Assembly (NCBI GenBank): GCA_016584305.1 | Contig: JACEEZ010018929.1 | Coordinates: 62,001-126,000 of the forward strand | DNA length: 64,000 nt | Reading direction: 5' to 3' | From: Chionoecetes opilio | Lineage: Eukaryota > Arthropoda > Malacostraca > Decapoda > Majidae | In this document: one piece after another, positions 49,201-53,389 of the stretch | Position numbering within the stretch: the first letter of the stretch is position 1 | How the letters are laid out: each line of letters begins with the position of its first letter | Notes under the pieces: generated by a model | Told to the model about the DNA's origin: nothing | Databases searched by the model: none | The model's input: only the letters and a program-made list of their open reading frames with translations | Program-made: the position numbers and the translations under genes

Positions 49201-51242
49201 AGGTATAAGATCAGACTGGAATGAATGGAGGACACAAGATTGGCACGAAGATTATTTATGGAGTGAATGTAGTAGTAAATGGGGGAAGCGATGCCAAAAA
49301 ATGGTAGATAGAAGTGGATTGCGATTTTGGTGGATGTACCAACTGATAGATGGAAGACCGAATGTTGTTGAATGAAAGATGATGAACGGTGATGAAGAAG
49401 GCCTTGAGTGGGATGTGAGAAAGTGGAAAATTGAGATCGATAGAGTAGTGAAGTATGTGGGGCTGAGTAAGTGGAAGAATGAGATGGAGCAAAAGAAAAC
49501 ACTAGAATGGTATAAGGAGAAAGAGGCACCAGCATATGAAAGTGTGTATGTTGGAACCCTGGGTGGCGACCTTCTCTTCCAAGCCAGAACACAGTGCATG
49601 GATGTGAATGCAAGGAACTATAGATGGTCTGAATCCCGCAGCAAAGTGTGCCAGATGTGTGACATGGGTGAGGATGAAACAGTGGAAAATGTGATACTAG
49701 AATGTGAGAAGTATAACGGGGAGAGAATGGAAATGATGCATGTGGTTTTGACTGAAATGGGATGTGACATGAATGAGGTGGTTGAAAGGACAGGAAGAGA
49801 ATGGATGTTATTGCTGCTGGGACTGTGTGGTGAGACAAGTGGACGGATGATTGAGACAGTGAAAGACTTTTTGGAAAGAATATGGTATATGAGAAATGGT
49901 ATCCGGTCATTTCGCCCACACCAAAAGGTCGTTTCGCCCAAAGTCAGTTCGCCCACTCGGTGGAGTCATTTCGCCCACATTAGATACAATCCTTTACTGT
50001 GCAACGCCAAGTTAGAGTTGGCGTCAAATGTAGGTTGGGGGTTGTAGTAAGTTCACTAAGTGGCTCGAGCGGTTAGTTGGGTTCATAGGATAATTATTAT
50101 GTCTATCTTTTTCTTCTTTATTACAAAAGATAGAACTCTCCAAAATTAACAAAGTCAAAATGAACAAATAAGTTCTCAGTCACACTCTCTCTGTCGTTTG
50201 TAAGTACAGTCACACTCTCTCTGTCGTTTCTAAGTACAGTCACACTCTCTCTGTCGTTTCTAAGTACAGTCACACTCTCTCTGTCGTTTCTAAGTACAGT
50301 CACACTCTCTCTGTCGTTTCTAAGTACAGTCACACTCTCTCTGTCGTTTCTAAGTACAGTCACACTCTCTCTGTCGTTTCTAAGTACAGTCCACTTCTCT
50401 CTGTCGTTTCTAAGTACAGTCACACTCTCTCTGTCGTTTCTAAGTACAGTCACACTTCTCTCGTTCTAATACTCACCTTCCATGTTTTACATCACATTTT
50501 GTTCTTCAGTCATTCTTCGTTTTAAGTAATCACATTTGTTTCTAAGTACATGATTTGTGCGTTTTAATACATCACTTGTGGCGCTGCGATTACCCAACTT
50601 TAGTGTGAGTTGAAAAAGTTTTCTACATTTGGGCAAAATACTTGTGGGCGTACATTGTGGGCGAAAAATGGACCGTAAACATCATGAGAACATGAGGACA
50701 ATAGACTCTACAGGAGCAGCCGGTTTAAAGGCCTGGCCTATGAAGAAAAGGTCACCTGTAATATCAAGATCATTTGCCACTCTGCAGCCCTTTCTTTCCC
50801 TGCCACCTGTGGGAACAACATGTCATATCTCCAAAAGTAACAATTTGCGACAGAAGCTCATTGAGTTTCTTAGAATCCAATAAGGAAACAGATATCATAC
50901 TCCCAATTGTGTAGGGAATTCTGGTACTACGGTAGTGTAAATTAATACCATTCAAAACACATCAAAATACACAAGAAAAGAGTAATTTTGACCTCGTACT
51001 CAATTTCAGGTTGAAATCCTACATATCCACCCTGACAAGCACACTAGGCACAGGGTGTCGTGAAGAGGGCGGTGCACTCACCCGTCCGTGGCCTCGCCCT
51101 TCACTAGCTTGTCTGCGCATGCGAAGGCTCCCTTGTGCAGCCAGCAGTAGACGTCCACGGCGGCTGTCTGGCCCCGGAAGTCCCGCAGGTGCGCCCCCCG
51201 AGACGCCTTCTTCAGAAACGGCAACAATCCAGTTATACCCAT
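14129..51242 (-). CDS. EXO1: Exonuclease 1, nuclease domain (six exons, partial)
   Basis: EXO1 is a 5'-3' exonuclease and flap endonuclease that removes the nicked strand in mismatch repair and resects double-strand breaks in the nucleus. Coding exons on the minus strand: 51242-51082, 33844-33725, 30646-30492, 28077-27971, 16487-16272, 14416-14129. They join in frame with GT/AG borders (phases 2, 2, 1, 0, 0) to 349 residues, the length of the animal EXO1 catalytic domain. Metal-binding acids are all present: Asp30, Asp78, Glu150, Asp152, Asp171, Asp173 and Asp226 (LSGCDYL). Gly2 follows the start Met (MGITGLL), as in the family, which decides the start over an in-frame ATG at 51269. The C-terminal MLH1/MSH2-binding part is not seen and probably lies left of the window. 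Introns are 17.2, 3.1, 2.4, 11.5 and 1.9 kb and full of transposons. Confidence 0.93.
14417..15383. other. EXO1 intron 5, left part
   Basis: No recognised gene or repeat. It is moderately AT-rich. Confidence 0.5.
15384..15701. mobile_element. Small non-autonomous hAT element
   Basis: Ends CACTGGTTCTTAATCTGGGG (left) and AAAGAAACACTG (right) are hAT-like inverted ends. Flanking octamers ACTTAGAG (15376-15383) and TTTTAGAG (15702-15709) match at 6 of 8, as expected of an aged 8-bp target duplication. The interior has G runs and no ORF. Confidence 0.6.
16272..16487 (-). CDS. EXO1: EXO1 coding exon 5
   Basis: 72 codons, phase 0 at both ends. The acceptor is at 16488-16489 and the donor GTAAGT starts at 16271. 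It encodes [14 protein letters not shown] and [20 protein letters not shown]. This carries the last metal-binding Asp (residue 226) and the helix-hairpin-helix that grips duplex DNA. Confidence 0.95.
16785..17528. mobile_element. TIR element (ACCGTATTTTACGGCTTATA ends)
   Basis: TACCGTATTTTACGGCTTAT at 16785 is inverted at 17507-17528 (CTTATAAGCCGTAAAATACG then GTA). Both ends abut TA, consistent with a TA-target element. The subterminal string GCGTCTTCCAAGA is also repeated near both ends. It is non-coding and carries the dispersed AACATAAG repeat at 17049. A single end of the same family occurs at 56381. Confidence 0.75.
17049..17215. repeat. Dispersed AACATAAG repeat, copy 2
   Basis: Same family as 3898-4010, here longer (to about 17215) and inserted into the TIR element. 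Confidence 0.8.
17529..18468. other. EXO1 intron 4, unassigned part
   Basis: Contains G and C runs at 18097-18420 and a segment at 17580-17650 that resembles 31905-31985 (CAGACAGTGGC..GTGAT.AG), a minor dispersed repeat. No gene recognised. Confidence 0.45.
18474..18929 (-). repeat. Copia 3' LTR
   Basis: 456 bp, TG...CA ends on the minus strand, about 97% like the other LTR by eye (differences include CTAGTTACCTTGATTC versus CAAGTTACCTTGCTTC). Confidence 0.95.
18930..18966 (-). other. Copia polypurine tract
   Basis: On the minus strand a purine-rich run (GAAGGGAGGGGAAG, A10, then AGAGGGAA) lies directly before the 3' LTR, the expected primer for plus-strand synthesis. Confidence 0.7.
19091..19687 (-). 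pseudogene. Copia RNase H domain
   Basis: The frame contains [20 protein letters not shown] and [10 protein letters not shown] (end of RT), then [20 protein letters not shown] and [32 protein letters not shown], which are the Asp/Glu/Asp motifs of Copia RNase H. It removes the RNA template during cDNA synthesis. A break separates it from the RT frame (19688-19751). Confidence 0.88.
19752..20873 (-). pseudogene. Copia reverse transcriptase with its linker
   Basis: Two frames: 20873-20379 is the acidic linker between integrase and RT, and 20363-19752 is RT. RT motifs in order are [47 protein letters not shown] (catalytic Asp), [13 protein letters not shown] and [12 protein letters not shown] (catalytic Asp pair). 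HVDD is the Copia variant of YVDD. A stop at about 20378 breaks the polyprotein. Confidence 0.9.
20806..21608 (-). pseudogene. Copia integrase core and C-terminus
   Basis: Frames 21598-21365, 21386-21141 and 21228-20806 follow one another. They show [20 protein letters not shown] (first Asp), [16 protein letters not shown] (normally TDNGGEF) and [18 protein letters not shown] (Glu), then [10 protein letters not shown] and the downstream [18 protein letters not shown]. The second catalytic Asp is replaced by Ala (GCT for GAT), so the integrase would be inactive even without the frameshifts. The upstream part is displaced by two nested DNA elements. Confidence 0.88.
21613..21998. mobile_element. 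MITE with CATACCTCCGCC-type ends, nested in Copia
   Basis: Left part GGCACCCAGTAGAGCGCATA then CCTCCGCC. Right part AACTTCGTTGGCAGAGGTA, partly inverted. It has an internal GACAGACAGACAGACAG run and a long (TA)n at about 21680-21757, where the string CTCAGTATGAACGCATACCT recurs. The integrase coding sequence resumes on each side, which shows a clean insertion. Confidence 0.75.
22052..22851. mobile_element. Tigger-like non-autonomous element (CAGGGAGGTCCCG ends)
   Basis: TIRs CAGGGAGGTCCCG (from 22054) and CGGGACCTCCGTG (to 22849) are flanked by TA on both sides (22052-22053, 22850-22851), the target duplication of Tc1/pogo-type elements. It includes an A tract (22170-22217) and GCTCGTATAACG-like subterminal repeats. 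It interrupts the zinc-binding part of the Copia integrase right after a CETC motif. Further pieces of this family lie at 39405-39571 and 41008-41534. Confidence 0.85.
22852..23423 (-). pseudogene. Copia protease and integrase zinc region
   Basis: Frame 23423-23163 has the protease start [14 protein letters not shown] and [20 protein letters not shown]. Frame 23184-22906 follows with [15 protein letters not shown] and [10 protein letters not shown] third frame has [17 protein letters not shown] and CETC, the His-His-Cys-Cys region before the integrase core. The protease should have D(S/T)G, but here Asp is replaced by Gly (GTGC), so catalysis is lost. Confidence 0.82.
23614..24280 (-). pseudogene. 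Copia gag
   Basis: The open frame codes for an UBN2-type Copia gag: [54 protein letters not shown] and [18 protein letters not shown], with a basic, arginine-rich end ([17 protein letters not shown]) for RNA binding. A stop just upstream of the first Met region separates it from its natural N-terminus, and no CCHC knuckle is seen. Confidence 0.85.
24379..24389 (-). other. Copia primer-binding site (initiator Met tRNA)
   Basis: The minus strand reads TGGTAGCAGAG one base after the 5' LTR, matching the complement of the 3' end of animal initiator tRNA-Met (CTCTGCTACCA). Confidence 0.8.
24391..24846 (-). repeat. Copia 5' LTR
   Basis: 456 bp, paired with 18474-18929. Followed by the target duplication TATAC. 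Confidence 0.95.
24852..25411. other. EXO1 intron 4, unassigned
   Basis: No recognised element. A 92-codon plus-strand frame (25062-25340) has no known motif and is not called a gene. Confidence 0.45.
25412..27270. mobile_element. TIR composite 1 carrying LINE zinc-finger modules
   Basis: Ends CACACAACCCTCGTTTTCCC (left) and GGAAAACGAGGGTTGTGAG (right) are inverted, with TA on both sides (25412-25413, 27269-27270). Inside are two tandem partial copies (25576-25807 and 26697-27060) of a retrotransposon C-terminal segment coding [19 protein letters not shown], separated by an 879-bp foldback element. The shell looks like a Tc1/pogo-type MITE that carries LINE sequence. A sister element with the same plan is at 32360-33616. 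Confidence 0.8.
25808..26696. mobile_element. 879-bp foldback element
   Basis: Nearly the whole element is an inverted repeat centred near 26240. The left arm starts GTAATCGTCCAGACCAT at 25813 and the right arm ends ATGGTCTGGACGATTAC at 26691. TTTAA flanks both sides (25808-25812, 26692-26696). Arms match at length, for example CAAGAAAGCTGTGCCTTTGC and its complement. No ORF of its own. Confidence 0.85.
27504..27790. repeat. Minisatellite, 7 x 41 bp, apparently identical copies
   Basis: Unit CATCCTGTAGGCAAGGGGAG then GGTGGCAATGTGGGTACGTGA. 287 bp equals exactly seven units with no difference seen. It lies 180 bp from the EXO1 exon 4 donor. Its repeated minus-strand open frames are artefacts. 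Confidence 0.97.
27971..28077 (-). CDS. EXO1: EXO1 coding exon 4
   Basis: 107 nt, starting phase 1 and ending phase 0. Acceptor TTTCAG, donor GTGAGT. It encodes [16 protein letters not shown] and [16 protein letters not shown], the XPG-I core with four metal-binding acids (Glu150, Asp152, Asp171, Asp173). Confidence 0.96.
28078..28900. other. EXO1 intron 3, unassigned part
   Basis: AT-rich, with no recognised gene or repeat end. Confidence 0.5.
28901..29420 (+). mobile_element. Jockey-like LINE, RT C-terminal fragment
   Basis: Broken frames on the plus strand read [20 protein letters not shown], then [20 protein letters not shown] and [19 protein letters not shown], typical of the region after the RT active site in Jockey-group LINEs. 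Several frameshifts and stops. Neither the RT core nor the endonuclease is present. Confidence 0.75.
29455..30050 (+). mobile_element. tRNA-derived SINE pair with A-rich tail
   Basis: At 29457 GGGGGAGGCGGTGGCCGAGTGG resembles a tRNA head with an A box, and GAGTTTGAATCC (29499) fits a B box. After a TTAA-flanked insertion a second tRNA-like stretch (GGTCCCGAGTTCAAGTCCCA, 29790) leads into a core shared with 57145-57330 (GAGTGGC.GAAGACACCCGC, GCGAGTGCGATGGAGGA). The tail is A/G-rich (30047-30080). The two tRNA-like heads suggest two joined copies. Confidence 0.65.
29531..29743. mobile_element. 213-bp TTAA-flanked MITE (piggyBac-like)
   Basis: TTAA (29531-29534) followed by CCCCTTGAGACCCAGAGCG. 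The right end is GGGCGTGAAGGGG followed by TTAA (29740-29743). The ends resemble those of the MITE at 3282-3898. It is inserted in the SINE. Confidence 0.7.
30080..30470 (+). mobile_element. LINE C-terminal fragment with a coding minisatellite
   Basis: Plus-strand counterpart of the LINE at 58230-58560 (GGTATGTCAAGTTAAGGTGA then AGGGA is shared). A 54-bp unit coding a [18 protein letters not shown] peptide is repeated at 30230-30365, then a 15-bp unit (AGTGACATGGGAGGAC) repeats four to five times to 30430. Confidence 0.75.
30492..30646 (-). CDS. EXO1: EXO1 coding exon 3
   Basis: 155 nt, phase 2 in and phase 1 out. Acceptor TTTTCAG, donor GTAATG. It encodes [20 protein letters not shown] and [17 protein letters not shown], the helical arch region between the two halves of the nuclease centre. 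Confidence 0.94.
30647..32300. other. EXO1 intron 2, mostly unassigned
   Basis: ATAATA-rich microsatellite at 30750-30900. A stretch at 31905-31985 resembles 17580-17650. Sequence at 32300-32358 resembles a decayed Tigger-like end (ATGCTCGTATGACATGATC). No gene recognised. Confidence 0.45.
32360..33616. mobile_element. TIR composite 2 carrying LINE zinc-finger modules
   Basis: TIRs CACACAACCCTCGTTTTCCC (from 32362) and GGGAAAACGAGGTTTGTGTG (to 33614), each next to TA. It contains two partial copies (32525-32757 and 33050-33420) of the segment coding [19 protein letters not shown]. Between them is a 300-bp filler with a 70-bp repeat also found at 42401 and 56991. It is the sister of 25412-27270, and the left module stops at the same string (CTGCCCACCCTT) in both. 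Confidence 0.8.
32772..32840 (-). repeat. 70-bp repeat unit, copy 1
   Basis: TGTGACCTTTTCTGCTTAGT ... GTCTGTCAAGCTCGAGCTCG ... GACACATAT. It recurs at 42401-42470 and, inverted, at 56991-57056. It is preceded by CTTCTGCTTCTTCT, which on the minus strand reads as an AAG-type tail. Confidence 0.8.
33725..33844 (-). CDS. EXO1: EXO1 coding exon 2
   Basis: 120 nt, phase 2 at both borders. Acceptor TTTCAG, donor GTAAGA. It encodes [20 protein letters not shown] then [17 protein letters not shown], with metal-binding Asp78 and the basic stretch that follows. Confidence 0.95.
33949..34012. repeat. Dispersed AACATAAG repeat, copy 3
   Basis: AAGAACATAAGAAAATAAGG then AAGCTACAACAGGCCGTGAG. Short copy in EXO1 intron 1. 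Confidence 0.85.
34013..34677. other. EXO1 intron 1, unassigned part
   Basis: GGTTTAGGTT/GGTTAGG-like strings at 34130-34220 and TAACCTAACCTAACC at 34497 are telomere-like but too short and degenerate to be telomeric. No gene recognised. Confidence 0.45.
34680..35767. mobile_element. TIR composite (CTCCCGAGTTTCGCGC family), copy 1
   Basis: Left end CAGTAACCTCCCGAGTTTCA, right end AAACTCGAGAGGGTACTG, with shared subterminal strings (TTTCGCGCT, GCTATGC). The inside carries a minus-strand SINE 3' part (about 34792-34960), a LINE C-terminal copy (34975-35510) and a further retroelement tail (35510-35640). A better preserved sister is at 56167-57537. Confidence 0.7.
34975..35510 (+). mobile_element. 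LINE C-terminal fragment (TCAAGATCA-tailed family)
   Basis: Matches 42970-43440 closely (CGAGAGATGAGAGACAGGAG, GGAGTACCTGCTGGGGTTGT, GGGCCCCTCAGTGA). It codes the zinc-like [12 protein letters not shown] and [12 protein letters not shown] motifs, with breaks. Confidence 0.85.
36385..36618 (+). pseudogene. hAT transposase C-terminal dimerisation domain
   Basis: The frame ends at TAA 36616-36618 and codes [40 protein letters not shown] and [14 protein letters not shown]. The (A)LP.T...VER.FS......R..L pattern is the hAT C-terminal domain used for transposase dimer formation. The DDE and BED zinc-finger parts are absent. Confidence 0.9.
36818..37691. mobile_element. MITE with about 55-bp TIRs, nested in hAT
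   Basis: CAATTAGAGAGAACTGCAAC ... CCAGTGGTCGCTGGCAGTTT at the left is inverted at 37635-37691 with few differences. The inside is AT-rich and non-coding. No clear target duplication was found. Confidence 0.8.
37800..38634. mobile_element. TTAA-flanked MITE (piggyBac-like), nested in hAT
   Basis: TTAA (37800-37803) then GGGGGTGGCTGATCAAAAA. The right end TTTTTGACCAGCCGCCCCCC is followed by TTAA (38631-38634). It includes an A tract near 38141-38163. A 109-codon frame at 37776-38105 has no known motif. Confidence 0.75.
38760..39395. repeat. Two diverged LTR-like copies in tandem, ending in a palindrome
   Basis: Two related segments (about 38800-39090 and 39135-39360) share TTGGTTGGTTTAT, GGTACAG, CTAAGTGACT/CTAACTGAGT, CCCTTTATA and TTAGCCAGCTGT. 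The TATA-like boxes suggest solo-LTR-like repeats, a weak inference. It ends in a 23-bp-arm palindrome (39345-39394). Confidence 0.45.
39405..39571. mobile_element. Tigger-like element end, inverted fragment
   Basis: Reverse complement of 22054-22265 (TAGTTTATTTTAGCTTGAAAA to CGGGACCTCCCTGTA). It ends at TA 39572-39573. Confidence 0.8.
39580..39660 (+). repeat. tRNA-like SINE head
   Basis: TAGCCTAATGCTTGGTGCGC and GGTTCGAGTCC (B box) about 45 bp later look tRNA-derived. No clean cloverleaf, so it is not called a tRNA gene. Confidence 0.35.
40153..41007. other. EXO1 intron 1, unassigned part
   Basis: GGTTAGGTTAGGTTATG at 40242 and similar short strings. A C run at 40747-40763. No gene recognised. 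Confidence 0.45.
41008..41536. mobile_element. Tigger-like element, right part
   Basis: Matches 22285-22851 of the copy inside Copia (TACCTATTCTGTAGAAAAAG to AACGGGACTTCCCTG, then TA). The left end is missing. It carries a small extra insertion at about 41283-41365. Confidence 0.85.
41537..42393. other. EXO1 intron 1, with palindrome and dispersed repeat
   Basis: A palindrome with arms AAAAATGCTGCAAATGATCA centres at about 41912. 42040-42170 resembles 53393-53515 (GAATTCTCTA.ACAATT, TGGTTTCTG, AATGGATTC..AGAAACTTTC), a dispersed repeat also seen near 50885-50930 in reverse. AACCTAACCTAACC occurs at 42228. Confidence 0.55.
42401..42470 (-). repeat. 70-bp repeat unit, copy 2
   Basis: Same unit as 32772-32840. 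On the minus strand it is followed by an AATAATAATAATAAGAAG tail. The next LINE starts directly at its end. Confidence 0.8.
42471..43474 (+). mobile_element. LINE copy A, C-terminal/3' part with (TCAAGA)n tail
   Basis: Parallels 45570-46312 of copy B and retains a segment (about 42767-43020) deleted there. It codes [37 protein letters not shown] and [20 protein letters not shown] (zinc-like CxxC..HxxxC). The 3' tail is AAATCAAGATCAAGATCAAG. It is 5'-truncated and contains stops. Confidence 0.85.
43475..46312 (+). mobile_element. LINE copy B, endonuclease end to 3' tail
   Basis: Directly follows the tail of copy A. Frames in order: 43532-43807 endonuclease end ([20 protein letters not shown]), 43767-44585 linker and RT start ([32 protein letters not shown]), 44625-44828 ([34 protein letters not shown]), 44819-45544 RT core, 45477-46091 C-terminus with zinc-like [17 protein letters not shown]. 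At least four frameshifts or stops, so inactive. The tail repeats TCAAGATCA. Confidence 0.88.
44819..45544 (+). pseudogene. LINE copy B reverse transcriptase core
   Basis: RT motifs [16 protein letters not shown] (catalytic Asp in FLDIEKA), [17 protein letters not shown] and [19 protein letters not shown] (YADD catalytic pair), then [13 protein letters not shown] and [12 protein letters not shown]. The frame is open for 241 codons and is broken at both ends by frameshifts. The clade is uncertain: [10 protein letters not shown] with YADD differs from the CR1-like family at 481-2372. Confidence 0.88.
46531..47440 (+). pseudogene. LINE copy C, APE-type endonuclease
   Basis: It begins [12 protein letters not shown]. 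After a one-base loss it reads [12 protein letters not shown] (catalytic Glu), [24 protein letters not shown] (Asp/Asn), [11 protein letters not shown] and, after another shift, [10 protein letters not shown] (SDH). These are the apurinic-endonuclease-type motifs that nick target DNA for LINE insertion. Two frameshifts interrupt it. Confidence 0.87.
47572..49202 (+). pseudogene. LINE copy C, reverse transcriptase
   Basis: Frames 47572-48477, 48407-48592, 48608-48913 and 48858-49202 follow each other. Motifs: [67 protein letters not shown] (Asp), [17 protein letters not shown] (then stop TAG 48590) and [19 protein letters not shown] (catalytic pair). The C-terminal [19 protein letters not shown] and [12 protein letters not shown] parallel copy B. 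Confidence 0.87.
49906..50680. mobile_element. MITE with repeated CATTTCGCCCAC ends
   Basis: The left end has GGTCATTTCGCCCACACC, GGTCGTTTCGCCCA, CAGTTCGCCCAC and GTCATTTCGCCCACA. The right end (50630-50680) has the inverted forms TTTGGGCAAAA, GTGGGCGTAC and GTGGGCGAAAAATGGACC. The interior carries a 30-bp minisatellite. It interrupts LINE copy C. Confidence 0.65.
50166..50465. repeat. Minisatellite, 30-bp unit, about 10 copies
   Basis: Unit CTCTCTGTCGTTTCTAAGTA CAGTCACACT, nearly uniform. On the minus strand the unit is divisible by three and reads as a repeated [10 protein letters not shown] peptide, which I regard as fortuitous. Confidence 0.96.
50681..51081. other. EXO1 intron 1, start region
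   Basis: 50763-50815 repeats a retroelement-tail string also at 32849-32890 (CTCTGCAGCCCTTTCTTTCC). 50885-50930 is the reverse of the dispersed repeat at 42040 and 53393. Otherwise nothing recognised up to the exon 1 donor (GTGAGT at 51081). Confidence 0.5.
51082..51242 (-). CDS. EXO1: EXO1 coding exon 1 (start)
   Basis: 53 codons plus 2 nt. ATG at 51242-51240. It encodes [20 protein letters not shown] and [20 protein letters not shown] with catalytic Asp30. Donor GTGAGT. An in-frame ATG nine codons upstream (51269) is less likely, because family members need the Met-Gly start for DNA binding. Confidence 0.96.
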
Positions 51243-51269
51243 CTTGCATCCCTCTAACACGGAAGGCAC

Positions 51270-52681
51270 TTATTCTACCCTTCTTTTTCTGCTTCAGTAC
51301 TGAACACTTGCCCCGACCCGTGTGCCCGCCCCGCTGCCTACTTGTGTTGCACCATCTCACACGCGTATGACTGACTATGTTCACTTTGTATGACGTGTTT
51401 TGAGCACTTGATGACCAGTGGTGGTGCTGGTGTGTGATGTCTTCTGCCTGGGGCTGTTTATATAATGGGTTTCCAGCCAGTAAATGGTAAGATGGTGACA
51501 CTCCCGCCTGCTTCTTGTAACTTGTTGTGAACTTTTGGCGCGCCGCTGCACCACTACGGACCTATCACAATGTTCAGTGCTCGATTTGTGGCCACGAAAT
51601 ATGTTTCCCTTGATGAATATGCAGTCTTTTCATAAAAGATTCAGTTCATATATATATCAGTCACGAGCTGCTAGGTACCTATATTATACCATCAAGATAC
51701 CTTGCCTACCATAGCCACGGAGGCGGAAATATGAAAATAGGTAAATTGCACGGAGAATAAGAAAAAGATGATGAAAAAGAAAACTGAAATATATGAAGGA
51801 TGAGAATTACGAAGATAAATATCAATAGAGAAAAAAAAAAAAGAAGAAATGTTTATGTGGCAGTGTTGCCAAGTAGAAATGAATTTCCCTATTTCAAGGA
51901 ACTTTTGTTCCTTGCAGGGTAAAAAAGTAACACAAATCAGCTGGAATAATGAGAGAGAAAAAATTACTGTTGTTTCAATAGCCATAGACTATGCATATTT
52001 CTTGCGGTAATGATAACATTAAGAACAACAATAATAGTAATAATAACTGATGATAATGAAACTTACTGAAAAATGGCAAAGATGTACTTCGGGGCTAGGA
52101 AGGACGCGTCTTGTACCTACCTGTCTTGTACGTGCACGAATGGTCTTCAGATCATGTGAAATACGAACATGTAGGCAAACTTTGTGGCAAAAAGGGAGAT
52201 TTAAACAGGATGTCAGGAAAATATTGCGTGACAGCTGGCAACACTGCAAGGCTGAGGTAAACAACACATGGCAGACGGTGGTGGTGACAGCTGATGCAAT
52301 ATATGGAAAGCTGTCTTGGGGTATTACGGTATGTTGATCACCAAGGCAGTGTATCTGGCAGGTTTAGGTGATTAGTAGGTTATATTAATGCCACTATAAC
52401 TTCCAACGGCCCTCCACAGCTGCCCAACTGCGTGCCCCCCTTGCCACCACCCAGCCTGCACTCACACTCGCCTGTCCTCCCTCACACACTCACGGTGGGA
52501 ATTATCTTGATCATCACCTATATTAAGCAATGCTCTACAGGAATAGGAAGTATTATTATGGGTCACTAACCTCCCGTCCTTTTCACGAAACAGCAACTGC
52601 CGACCTGACCACCTGCTGTGTTATTTTACATCGTGGTTAATTTGCAGAAAGAGGTTCTCAAAATACTTCTAAACCATTTGG
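51270..52681. promoter_or_regulatory. EXO1/SRP54 intergenic region, left part
   Basis: Between divergent genes, so it probably holds the EXO1 5' UTR and promoter and perhaps the SRP54 promoter or a 5' non-coding exon. No clear TATA box. A frame at 52050-52337 has no known motif and is not called. Repeats are few here compared with the introns. Confidence 0.5.
51534..51541. promoter_or_regulatory. Possible E2F site upstream of EXO1
   Basis: TTTGGCGC, inside TTTTGGCGCGCC, fits the E2F consensus TTTSSCGC and lies about 290 bp upstream of the EXO1 start. S-phase control is plausible for a repair and replication nuclease. This is one short motif only. Confidence 0.35.
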
Positions 52682-53389
52682 TTATAATGGACGAGGACTT
52701 CGCGGTCGTTTTCAGAGACACCGACTATTTTTTCCTAGCCTACAATAGGTGCTTTTTCTAATGGAGATAGTTTTATTTTGCGCAAACCCATAGTTAAAAA
52801 AAAAAAAAAAAAAAAATCACCGAATTTTATGGTACCGTTTCATTAAAAACACTGTATCCATCAGAAAAAGCACTAAAACTTGTCCGGGAAAAATTAGTCA
52901 GAGTCTTATAGGTTTTAATGAAACCTATAAGGTTAGGTTAGGTATACTTTGTGGTTAAGGTTAGGTTAGGTTTCATTAAAACCTTTAAGGTTAGGTTAGG
53001 TTTCATTGAAACCTATGAGGTTAGGTTAGGTTTCATTAAAACCTATAAGGCTAGGTTAGGTTTCATTAAAACCTATAAGGTTAGGTTAGGTTTCATTAAC
53101 ACCTATAAGGTTAGGTTAGGTTTCATTAAAACCTATAAGGTTAGGTTAGGTTTCATTAAAACCTATAAGACCCTGACAAATTTTTCCCGGCCAAGTTTTA
53201 GTGCTTTTTCTGATGGAGATACAGTGTTTTTAATGGAAACGGTACCATAAAATTCGGTGATGATTTTTTTTTTTTTTTTATGGGTTTGCGCGAAATAAAA
53301 CTATCTCCATTAGAAAAAGCACCTATTGTAAGCCAGGAAAAAATAGTCGGTGTCTCTGAAAACGACCGCGAAGTCCTCGTCCATTATTA
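52682..53389. mobile_element. 702-bp foldback element with TTAGG-rich core
   Basis: TIRs TAATGGACGAGGACTTCGCG (from 52685) and its complement (to 53386) continue as arms of about 215 bp. They are flanked by a 3-bp TTA duplication (52682-52684, 53387-53389). The centre (52915-53168) has about eight copies of a 30-bp unit (AGGTTAGGTTAGGTTTCATT AAAACCTATA) that contains TTAGG repeats. Poly-A and poly-T tracts lie at matching places in the arms. Confidence 0.85.

Larger units (their letters stand above)
46313..49905 (+). mobile_element. LINE copy C, nearly full length
   Basis: A related but distinct LINE. It starts with the end of a possible ORF1 (to 46435), then an endonuclease from ATG 46531, the linker, RT and C-terminal zinc-like region ([20 protein letters not shown]). 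It is cut at about 49905 by the MITE that follows, so no tail is seen. Frameshifts at about 46614, 47165, 47430, 48420, 48592 and 48900 make it inactive. Confidence 0.85.

Noticed and set aside
50166..50465. Repeat protein with [10 protein letters not shown] units
   Set aside because: The open frame exists only because the 30-bp unit is divisible by three. No start context, no flanking coding signal, and it lies inside a MITE.
51240..51269. EXO1 start at the upstream in-frame ATG (51269)
   Set aside because: It would add nine residues before Met-Gly-Ile. Family members start Met-Gly and use that N-terminus in the active site.
51011..51370. Plus-strand ORF over EXO1 exon 1
   Set aside because: Shadow of the GC-rich EXO1 first exon on the other strand.
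52915..53168. Telomere or interstitial telomere
   Set aside because: TTAGG strings are part of a 30-bp unit inside a mobile foldback element and are not a pure (TTAGG)n array.
52951..53250. Repeat protein with KVRLGFIKTY units
   Set aside because: Frame generated by the 30-bp TTAGG-rich tandem core of a foldback element.
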